Of a stretch of 64,000 nucleotides of DNA, positions 55,585 through 64,000 are shown one piece after another. Each line of letters begins with the position of its first letter. Position 1 is the first letter of the stretch. A program made the translations under genes and the position numbers. Source of the stretch: Cordilura impudica (lineage: Eukaryota > Arthropoda > Insecta > Diptera > Scathophagidae); the NCBI GenBank assembly GCA_963682025.1, contig OY821520.1:181733825-181797824 (forward strand). The letters run 5' to 3'. The notes beneath the pieces are model-generated. The model was given only the letters and a program-made list of their open reading frames with translations, was not told the DNA's origin and did no database searches.

Positions 55585-56766
55585 CAGTGTTGCCGTTTTA
55601 GCTTTTTAGTTGCTAGATTTAGCAACTTTTTTTGTCGTTTAGCATCCAAAATTTATCAAAAGATGCTAGATGCTAACTTAGAATCTTTTATTAATAAAAT
55701 GTTGCTTTTAGCATCTTTTAATGGTATTGATATGTTTTTATTTCTCAAAGTGTAGTACAGTAATTTTGTGTACTACTCCTTTTACCACTCTGCTCGTTTC
55801 TTTCAACAAATATAACAAAACATTTTGAAATAGAAGAATGTAAACACCAACAACAGTTTTTAATGAATTTGAAAGTCGATTGCCAAAAAATATTATTGTA
55901 TTAAAAAAATGCCAAAATTTTCAATACAAAACACATTAAAACGGGTAAAAGAACAGATAACCAATATATTAGAAGAGTTTAAATTATATCATCTGAAACA
56001 GAAAAAATTCAAATCCAATGGAGTTATATCACAGAACAAAACTGGGATACAACACTGAATACAACCTCTTTATGGATTGAAAAATTCTATTGGCGAAAAT
56101 ACATTTTAGGAATCAATATTTGTGTTGTCTATATTAGTTTTGTCTTTCTCAAAAGCCGAAGTTGAACGTTTGTTTAGCTTAATAGCTTTAGTTAAAAGCA
56201 AACTTCGAACAGAATAAAATCCGAGTTGTTATGTTCTGTAATACGTATAAAAGAAGGATTGAAATTGAAAAATTGGTGCTGTCACACTTACAATATACCG
56301 AGCGATGTCGTTGATAAGAGTCGATCGTCAGAAATATATCAGAGCCAAGAACAACTTGAAGATGAAGACATCACAGAAATGTTAGATTCCATAAACCAAT
56401 TATTCTAATATAATCGTATCTTTTGATAATGTAATTTCTGTTATATTTTAAATAAAAAAAAATCCCTCTAAAATTAAAAATATTTAATTTAAGTTTAAAA
56501 TAAACTCAATTTGATGTTAATAAAAATTTCAGATGAAATCCAAAATAATTTTAATTAAAATTTAAAAAATATAAATCGAAACATATGTTTTATATTAATT
56601 TTTCGATTTAAAAACCAAAGAATTTATTAATAAGTATATAATTTTTCAGTATAAAGGTAATGAAATTTGAAAAAAAAATTTAGCATCTTTTTTTAGACTC
56701 CTGTACGTTTAAACATCTTTTTTTTTCAATTTAGCATCTTTACAATTTCAAATTATGGCAATACAG
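55585..56766 (+). mobile_element. hAT-family transposon remnant with 8-bp target duplication
   Basis: Ends CAGTGTTGCC and (inverse) CTGTATTGCC form short TIRs. TTGGTTTT flanks both sides (55577-55584 and 56767-56774), the 8-bp duplication expected for hAT. Subterminal TTTAGCATCTTTT words repeat near both ends. A decayed transposase C-terminus lies at 56110-56410. At 1182 bp it is much shorter than an autonomous hAT. Confidence 0.85.
56110..56410 (+). pseudogene. hAT transposase C-terminal (dimerisation) remnant
   Basis: One frame reads SFSKAEVERLFSLIALVKSKLR (about 56148-56213), which matches the hAT C-terminal dimerisation motif (A-V-E-R-x-F-S). It is then broken by a TAA, and an overlapping frame (56226-56408) continues with LLCSVIRIKEGLKLKNWCCHTY-like sequence up to TAA. 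Upstream catalytic DDE and zinc-finger BED parts are missing or unrecognisable. The remnant is internal to the TIRs and shows that the element derived from an autonomous hAT. Confidence 0.65.
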
Positions 56767-56774
56767 TTGGTTTT

Positions 56775-56995
56775 AAAAGATTTTTTATAACAGTGGTTAT
56801 AAGCATGTATACTTAGATCTGATTTATCGCATTTTAATATATTTTCAAAAGCCTTGCATTTGCATTTATAGTCGTCACATTTGACCTGCTCCAGCCATCC
56901 ATTAGCTTCTCGTCTCTCAACTAACTGAAGCAAAATCTTTATGTTCTGTATTTCTTTAATGTGTTTTCAGCATCATCGAAAAACGAATCGGACAT
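56775..56995 (-). pseudogene. Small minus-strand ORF cut by the hAT element, origin unknown
   Basis: From ATG at 56995 the minus strand reads MSDSFFDDAENTLKKY, meets a TAA after 18 codons, and one base over continues KILLQLVERREANGWLEQV with four clustered Cys (CDDYKCKCKAF, ILKC) up to the hAT target duplication at 56774. On the far side of the hAT (55576 leftward) the frame stays open only about six codons. Composition looks like a real small protein, not a repeat. It could be a host-gene fragment or part of another transposon; not recognised. Confidence 0.4.
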
Positions 56996-57599
56996 TTTTC
57001 TAAAATTAATTATGTTTCTAAATTAATTATGCTCAAATTTATAATATTTTAATGTTATGCACAAAACAGTGTTTTATACTTGTCATTGTTATTAAAGAAT
57101 CCACATATTTACTTCCTTCATATTATGGAGTTATTACCAGACTTAAAAAGACTTTAAAGTTTAAAATTGAAAAAAATTATGCGATATTTAACAAATACAT
57201 TCAAAATAGTTTTGACTGAAATTTTTGGCAGTTTTAGTTTTGCCTTGTATCAGTAAAATGTTCAGATATTAACTAAAAAAAAACAGTTTGTTAAATATTT
57301 TCATCTTAATTATCTTAATTAATTAAAAGACACAAAGATAGATTTAATACAATAAAAAGAATTAAGAGTTGAAAGTTGATCTATGCGGACTCACAAATGT
57401 GCCCTATACTAATAGGTCTGGAAAATTGAAAAGGATTGTAAAAAATAAAATGCACCTTTATATTAAAAAATTTAAATTAAAAAGAAAATTACAAAATAAA
57501 CCATTTACCTGGTTAAACTTAATATTGTTTGTAATTATCTGGATCAGGTTAGTATTTAAAATGGGATAAATCGGGAGTCATTCTGCCAATTTATGACCT
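56996..57599. other. AT-rich DNA, nothing recognised
   Basis: The Lys-rich frame at 57369-57569 shows no domain and has AT-driven composition. Confidence 0.6.
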
Positions 57600-57808
57600 A
57601 AAATATGTAGACACCTCTATAAAATGCTGAAAATTCAGAGCATTTGTTGTAATAATTCAGTAATAGGTTTATCAAAGTGTTTACATATTCAAATATTTTT
57701 TATACATTTGTTACAAATAGTGCAAGAAGTCCAGATATTAATGTAAACGTAAAACCCAGGTGGAGGGTATCAAAGATTCGGCATAGCCGAATTTAACACT
57801 CTTACTTG
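57600..57808 (-). repeat. End of a mini-me-like repeat (TACCCTCC subfamily), minus orientation
   Basis: Plus strand GGTGGAGGGTATCAAAGATT, then CGGCATAGCCG hairpin and CACTCTTACTTG: the inverse of the 8069 end, with a better hairpin (ATTCGGC-TAT-GCCGAAT). The microsatellite core is not present here; it may be the partner of the fragment at 52637 or an independent copy. Confidence 0.65.
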
Positions 57809-58049
57809 TTTTAATTTATTCTTGTCATAACCAAATACTTTGGACCAACTGTAAAGATTGACAATTTTTTTGATTTATCGTAAACGATAGGGGGTTTGTC
57901 CCCCCTGTCCGGCGGGTCACCCATCACCACTTAAAAGAACTTTACAGAGTTTTGGAAAAGTTTTATTTAATAACAGTTTATTCTAATAAAATTATTAAAG
58001 AATATAATATTATTTTTTTTTGTTGTAATAAACACTGTTGAAGTTTAGT

Positions 58050-58640
58050 TTTAAGCACAGAGAGCAAATTATGTGTTAACTGCTTGGCGAACTGACACAA
58101 ACGTGAATATTGGAAATTGTTCTTACGTTTGTTATGAAAGTTGGATTAAAATTTTTACGTACAAATTGAACTTTGTGAACTGCATTATTGTTCGAACTGA
58201 ATTTGGTGACTATTTTAGCTACGGAAGAGGGGAACAGTTTATAGTTTTTAGCTCTTCGGTGATGTCCTCAGTTTTTATGCGGGGTAAACCGTGTAAAAAG
58301 TGGTGTATAACCTATTATCCTTGGAGCCATAAGAATGAAACTCCATCTTAATCTCTTTAAGGATTTGCTCGTAGCATTTTTTTACTTGGAGCAAAAATTT
58401 TGGTACCATTTGAAGTACGTTTGAAAATACAATCCTTATCAAGTAGTTTTTGTATTTCTGTAAATGAGACGTTAGCTTCTACAACAATAGGTGGAGGTTT
58501 GTGTTGCTTAACATTGTTTATATTTGATACGGGAGTTACGTCCATATCATTGAGGCCAGCCAGCAGGCTGAATATGTTGCTTGAAGTTGAAGCGATGTTC
58601 GGGTTAACAAAACCCGGAGGAAGTTTTATCACCTTCTTTT
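58050..58640 (-). pseudogene. Minus-strand LINE ORF1 N-terminal fragment (PRE_C2HC region)
   Basis: 58632-58357 encodes 91 codons including DVTPVSNINNVKQHKPPPIV, NVSFTEIQKLL and RTSNGTKIFAPS, the region preceding PRE_C2HC in Jockey-type ORF1. After a stop, coding-like sequence continues with frame changes: FLHGLPRIKTEDITEELK (about 58310-58255) and VHKVQFVRKNFNP (about 58185-58150), both PRE_C2HC-like. Zinc knuckles are missing, so the fragment is truncated near 58060. It is related in kind, not closely, to LINE 1 ORF1. Confidence 0.65.
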
Positions 58641-60218
58641 TCGCAAGGAGCTTTTTTTTATGAAGATTTGGCCCCTCGGGCCATCGCTAAATTTTTATTC
58701 CTGTTTTAAGCTGAATTGTCTACCACGTGAGTTCAAATGAAATCAAGAATAGGCAATTGCAAAAACAAAAATATACACTTGTTTTTAATTTTAAATAGTT
58801 GTACTCTAAGTGCTTTAATTAATTACACGACCGTTCGTAAAGAGAATTAGATTCGAACTGAATATATTTTATACTTTAATAAACAAAACCGTACAAAAAT
58901 CTAATTTGATCTACTAGTACTTTTCACTGGAGCAATAAGGGAGTAAATCGACCTGTTTTGGAAAATTTTTGTATACAAAAGAACTAGTAACAAACTGGTT
59001 CTAAAGCACACAATTGGGTCCAAATGTACTAGTACACGTCTAGAACCACTGGCATTGCATTTTCAGTTTTCATGTTACCAAATTTGGGTTTGCACATCCT
59101 CTATTATTTATGGTCCTTTGTACTAGTGATTTTCCCAGCACACTCAATGCTAACTTTAACTGGGCATAGAAAATTTCACAGTCGAGAACTAGTACTGGTG
59201 ATTTTTGCACTCGTTTAGTACTACTTATGTATGTACTTTTTCGAATTCCGGCAGGAAACATATAAATATCTTTAAAAAAACAACAAACACACTGAACATT
59301 TTTATTTTTTCAAGAGTTTTTAATTAGCAACTCCTTTGGGATTTTATGCAAAATCGTAGTCTAGCTTAGTTATTGAGGGCGTGTTCGTGATTTCCACAGA
59401 CAGACGGACAGACGGTCATCGATAAATCACATTCCCTTAGATAATATTGAATAATTTTTAATTAAACGTGTCAAATATAAATAACAACTGACATAAGTTT
59501 GAAACAACGTTGCAGAGTGTTAAAACAACATGAAAAAATGTTGAAATGAAATGAATTTATGTTGAATCTTCACAAAATGCAAAAGGTACTGCTACCTTAG
59601 AACAATATAAAAAACAAGCATTCTTGTATGTAGTATAGCTTTAATACGTAAAGCACGTGCTTTGTTATACATAGTAAATGAATTTAATTCATTTAAATCT
59701 AATAATATCTGCGGTTAACAACAATAATATGAATTTAACAAGTGTAGTGCAAAATTTAGTGTCAAAGTTCCAACGCTGTTGAAAACTTTTGACATAAGCT
59801 TTATTTGACAAGTAAGTATATAAACTACGTACACATTAGGGTGGCCATTAACAAAAAAAAAGTGTTCAAACTCTCGGTCTCACCCCCTGTGACGGCCGTG
59901 CTAAAATTATACCCTTTGGTGTTCATCAAGAAATAAGTACAAACAGAAAAAACCTTGAACTTGAAATTTTTTCTGTTAGCTTTGCAAATTCTTTTTCATA
60001 AGTCTATTCTACTACGTTGATTTTGGCGGGAATTTTTTTAGCTCAGTCTCTTCTTAAATTTTTTTTTCATTAACTCAATCATGAGTTATCCATGTGTTTA
60101 ATCTCCCTATGCTTATGGCTTGCCGTTTTCTCGTCAAACCACTTCGTTTTTACCATTCAGCTATTGTCATTAGCGTACTATAATTCCTTCTAATATTAAT
60201 CTCACGCACTCTCTTATA
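58641..60218. other. Non-coding DNA with an ACTAGT-rich cluster and a mini-me fragment
   Basis: CTAGTAC or ACTAGT words recur six times in 58910-59215 (near 58912, 58981, 59027, 59121, 59188 and as TTAGTAC near 59215), some forming the palindrome GTACTAGTAC. 59386-59425 (GATTTCCACAGACAGACGGA) matches the complement of the mini-me flank at 52810-52837. 59835-59900 is a small less AT-rich stretch (CACCCCCTGTGACGGCCGTG). No gene. Confidence 0.45.
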
Positions 60219-60715
60219 GGGCCCGAACACAACACCAGCATGCTGGCACAATCAAAGTGATAGTACAATCAAGATCGAAGCACACACCACACCATCATGC
60301 TGGTACAATCATTTCTTTCCAAGTAGCGTGTTGAAAACATCGATACGGATAGTGACCTCAAATATTTTTCTCTTTTATTTTTTACATTTATTAACTAAAT
60401 ATGTACATATGTATCTTATTATTAATATTTAAATTATACAATATTAATTATTAAGTGTAAAAATAAATTTTTTATGTTCATCAGAAAATTCGTTTATAAA
60501 ATACATCCATGCGCGATGTTTACTCTTCAAAAATTCTATTGTAATGAGAAATATTGCCCATACACGACACCAGCACGATTGTGCAATCAAAAAAATATCA
60601 AACTCATTTTGATTTCGCACAATCGGCTGGCACAATCACACCACAGGCCCATACACCGTCAATCAGCTGGCGCAATCACTTGACTGCGCATGTATGCTGC
60701 ATACAAATCAAACGA
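60219..60715 (-). mobile_element. TIR element related to 42189-46952, rearranged copy
   Basis: GGGCCCGAACACAACACCAG (60219), CATGCTGGCACAATCAAAGT and the interior TTTCCAAGTAGCGTGTTGAA match the complement of the right part of the split element (46820-46952). 60595-60705 (CAATCGGCTGGCACAATCAC) matches the complement of its left part (42210-42300). A third terminal-like motif (GCCCATACACGACACCAGCA, 60556) lies internally. The right outer TIR is lost. It preserves about 150 bp missing from the retroelement-interrupted copy. Confidence 0.6.
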
Positions 60716-60778
60716 AACAACACTTTATTTACGCACAAGAAAACAAAAATTGATAAACTCAAAATGGACAATGTAGTT

Positions 60779-61571
60779 ATACCCTATACCACTATGTGGT
60801 TTGGGTATAATGACTTTGTGCTGCTGTTTGTAACAACCAAAAATATTTGACCTACACCCATCTTTAATTATACCGATCGAATCAGAATCACCATCTGATT
60901 CGATTTAACGATGTCCGTCCGTCCGTCTGTGTGTCCATGTAAAGTTTGTAATCAAACTGCAGGTCGCAAATATGAATATATTTTGACGACATTTGGTATT
61001 TGATGTTTTATCGGCCATGGGATGAACGCTATTGAAATTGGTGAGAATCGGTCCATGTTCAGACCTAGCCCCCATTCAAATGACCCATATGAAATCAACA
61101 TATATTGCATAAGATCCAAATTATCATACAAATCTTAGTCAAATTGGGTTTGTATGTATATATTACATCCGTTAATCAGTAGTCCAAAAATAATCCCTAT
61201 TGGACCACTCTTAGTCATAGGCCCCATATAGAGCTGCTTCCCGATCTTCACTTAAATCTATCAAAAAACAAAAATATTGCACTGATTCTTCTCTAATTTT
61301 GTTTGTATATATTTTTGCAAAATACAAGAGACTTTACCAAACATGGTCAGGATCGGTCCATTTTTGGGCCTAGTCCCCATATACATAGATATAGCATCCG
61401 ATATGAGCTTTTTCATATCTGCAGCCGAAAAAATTAATAAAAATCCCACTCAAATTTGGTTTATGCTTATTTTCTATATCCAGTTAGTTGGGCCTGAGAG
61501 ATAGGGTCTCTAAACGCATGGTATAGGGTATCGTATAGTCGGTCTAGACCGACTATAAATTTTCTTACTTG
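60779..61571 (-). repeat. Palindrome-ended mini-me-like repeat, copy 8
   Basis: Complete minus-orientation copy: ATACCCTATACCACTATG to CTTACTTG, with a short (GTCC)n at 60914-60926, the internal insert shared with copy 5 (GGACCACTCTTAGTCATAGG near 61203) and a perfect terminal palindrome. Confidence 0.9.
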
Positions 61572-61647
61572 TTTATGAAATAAAATGGAGGGTAACGAGA
61601 GGGAGCAGTACAATAAGGTATATATAGGGACAACAAAACGTATGTTA

Positions 61648-62146
61648 GTCCCGATTTCCACACGCAAATTTTAGTTTGCCAAACTTCGTTCGAATTTCAT
61701 TGAGAGTTTCGTTGGCGTTTCCACAGACAAATTCTTGTTTCGAAACTTTTGGCTTGAAGAATAAGAATTAAAAGAAACGTCAAGATATTTTTTTTGCTGT
61801 CTATGCATTCATATTGCTGTTTTAGAACGATTGCTTGCTCTACATCAGGCTGAAACCATTTAAACGAAATATTTGGTTTAATTTTAAATTTTCTATTGTT
61901 ATTTGTCACACTGAATGTTTATAAAGTTTAAATTGTCTTAAAAGTATGTATATCTGACTACAACGAATATGAAGCAAAGCAAAATGTCAAGAAATTTGTT
62001 TAAACGAAAAGAGCAAAGAGGAATTCGCGAGCACGGCAAACTCCGTACACGAAATTTTCCTTTTCTCTTCCTTTCACCCTCTTGCCTACAAACTAAAGAG
62101 TTTTCGAAGTAGAATTTGTGTAAAATTTGCGTGTGGAAACGCAGAC
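61648..62146 (+). mobile_element. Harbinger-like MITE with TTTCCACACGCAAATTTTA ends
   Basis: TTTCCACACGCAAATTTTA (61655-61673) is exactly inverted at 62121-62139. Including the outer bases, TIRs are about 27 bp with four mismatches. TTA flanks both ends (61645-61647 and 62147-62149). The 499-bp interior has no conserved ORF. Confidence 0.72.
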
Positions 62147-62149
62147 TTA

Positions 62150-62855
62150 GGAGTAAGAGTAGCAGAACATGAATCTGATATAAAAAAATAAAAAGAGACA
62201 ACAGCTTTATCCCAACACGCGAAGGATAGGGGGCACAACGTAAATTTTAAGGGGGTTAAGATATTAAACAAAGAGAAAAATGAAAATAAACGATACACAA
62301 TAGAAACCCTTCGTATACAACAAAAAATTCAAAACACTCTCAACACAAAGGAGGATAAAGATCAAGCGAAACTGCAATATTCAATCGCGATCATTTGAAA
62401 GCAAAAGTTCTGTGATATTAGTTAGTAGTTAAAACTGTGATTTATTTAATTATACATTGTATTTATTTATTGAGGATTATTTTATTAAATGTTGTGTCGT
62501 GCTGTCCAATGTTTACAATATAAAACTTTATAATACTTGACAAATGTGAATAAATAAATCGTAAGTTAAACTGTGATACTAATATTAATGAAAAAAGGGA
62601 AAAAATAATTAACATGTTTGTAATTTTTAATTTATTGCCAGAAATAAATAAAATTCAACACTCTTGAAAAAGTTAGAATAAAACCAACGAAACGTCGAGT
62701 GGAACGATGGAATAATTTGTTTTTATTTACATTAATATAATAGCCCGTAAAAGAAAATTCTAAAAAAAATTATATAAATTGGTCATAAAATAAAAACTCA
62801 AAATTTTTTAAATTGAACTACAACAAAAAAAATTGTTCCCAATATAAATTAAAAA
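62150..62855. other. AT-rich DNA, nothing recognised
   Basis: Short frames only; no motif on either strand. Confidence 0.6.
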
Positions 62856-63655
62856 CAAGTAAGAAAATTATAGTCGGTCTAGACCGACTATACGATACCC
62901 TATACCATGCGTTTAGAAACCTTATCTCTTAGGCCCAACTAACTGGAAATAGAAAATAAGCATAAACCAAATTTGAGTGGGATTTTTATTAATTTGCAGA
63001 TATGAAAATGTTCATATAGGATGCTATATCTATATGGGGACTAGGCCCAAAAATGGACCGATTCTGACAATGTTTAGTAAAGACTCTTGTATTTTGCAAA
63101 AATATATACAAACAAAATTTGAGCAGATATAAAATCAGTGCAATATTTTTGTTTTTTGATAGATTTAAGTGAAGATCGGGAAGCAGCTCTATATGGGGCC
63201 AAAGGGATCATTTTTAGACTACTCATTAATGGATGTAATGAACGCTTACAAATCCAATTTGAGTAAGATCTATATAACAATTTAGATCTTATGGCTATTT
63301 ATGTCGATTTCATAGGGGTCATTTGTATGGGGGCTAGGTCTGAACATGGACCGATTCTCACCAATTTCAATAGCGTTCATCCTATGTCCGATAAAAGCTA
63401 ATATACCAAACTTCATCAAAATATATTCATATTTGCGACCTGCAGTTTGATTACAAGCTTTACATGGACACACAGACGGACGGACAGACTGGCGGACGGA
63501 CGGACTGACGGACGGACGGACATCGTTAAATCGAATCAGATAGTGATTCTGATTCGATCGGTATAATAAATGATGGGTCTAGGTCAAATATTTTTGGTAG
63601 TTACAAACAGTAGCACAAAGTCATTATACCCAAACCTCATAGTGGTATAGGGTAT
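62856..63655 (+). repeat. Palindrome-ended mini-me-like repeat, copy 9
   Basis: Complete copy with perfect terminal palindrome and a 50-bp imperfect GGAC tract (63473-63522, with GACT and GGCG variants). Ends GGGTAT at 63655. Confidence 0.9.
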
Positions 63656-64000
63656 AATTAACATTTGCTAAAGATTGTCCTAATTATGAATTAACAATTT
63701 TTCTAAAAATTTGGCTAATTATATATACAAACTTTCTAGTTTTCTAAATATATGTATGTATATAAAAACAAATTTTTTTTTCTAAACATAAAACTTTTTT
63801 TGACACTAAAATGTTTTTAAATATAAATTTAAATTAAAATTTTTCTAAACATAAATTTAAATTAAAATTTTTCTAAATATAAATTTAAATTAAAATGTTC
63901 CAAAAAAAAATTACAACTACCAATTTACCTTTTAACGATAATATTGTTTGCCAAAAAATTCATTGGAATTAAGAATTTCTAAAGTTAACGTTTCCCAATT
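63656..64000. other. AT-rich DNA with a 28-bp tandem repeat
   Basis: TTTTTCTAAACATAAATTTA-type units of 28 bp repeat about three times at 63815-63896. No gene. Confidence 0.7.

Noticed and set aside
55537..55755. 72-codon ORF (MQMRCYNSNRIF)
   Set aside because: It starts before and runs into the hAT left end and subterminal repeats, so it is not a gene.
57369..57569. 66-codon Lys-rich ORF
   Set aside because: AT-driven composition, no conserved motif, no neighbours supporting a gene.

Overview
The window looks like intergenic, transposon-rich DNA from a higher dipteran fly, most likely a calyptrate such as a blow, house or flesh fly. It is AT-rich, carries an Errantivirus-type Ty3/gypsy element, Jockey-, LOA- and I-like LINEs, and many copies of repeats resembling the dipteran 'mini-me' family ((GTCY)n plus (TA)n proto-microsatellites). 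No host protein gene, tRNA or rRNA could be supported. Almost every long open frame is a transposable-element protein or lies inside a tandem repeat.

Layout. Positions 1-7951 hold an env-containing gypsy-type retroelement without its 5' LTR (off the left edge), with gag, pol and env all broken by stops and frameshifts. Positions 8069-9140 hold an older mini-me type repeat and AT-rich DNA. Positions 9879-17309 are one nested block: a PIF/Harbinger-like element with TAA duplications hosts an intact-looking 4.86-kb Jockey-type LINE (11423-16280, 16-bp target duplication) and two copies of a palindrome-ended repeat. Positions 18033-20537 are a non-autonomous Helitron filled with tandem arrays. 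Positions 21324-29330 hold four more copies of the palindrome-ended repeat, two heptanucleotide satellites (TTTTTAA)n and a 200-base N gap flanked by a near-identical 1-kb duplication.

Positions 30090-31170 are a minus-strand LINE fragment, followed by a GC-richer block without a clear gene (to about 33800). A 500-bp MITE at 35644-36145 has a second, inverted copy at 55024-55523. A LOA-like LINE (36921-41220, 13-bp target duplication) follows. A TIR element (42189-46952) is split by a compact gypsy-type retroelement with 150-bp LTRs (42311-46707). An I-like LINE lies on the minus strand (47413-52636), abutting a mini-me repeat. Then come a hAT remnant with an 8-bp target duplication (55585-56766), a LINE ORF1 fragment (58050-58640), a second copy of the split TIR element (60219-60715), a third Harbinger-like MITE (61648-62146) and two more palindrome-ended repeats.

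The genes do not form a pathway; the window is best read as insertion stratigraphy. The best-supported results are the nested order of insertions with empty-site comparisons, the shared end architecture of two mini-me-like subfamilies (possibly Helentron-like), the correctly phased -1 slippery heptamer and env splice signals of the gypsy-type element, and clean target duplications around two LINEs and a hAT. All family names come from motif reading, without database searches.
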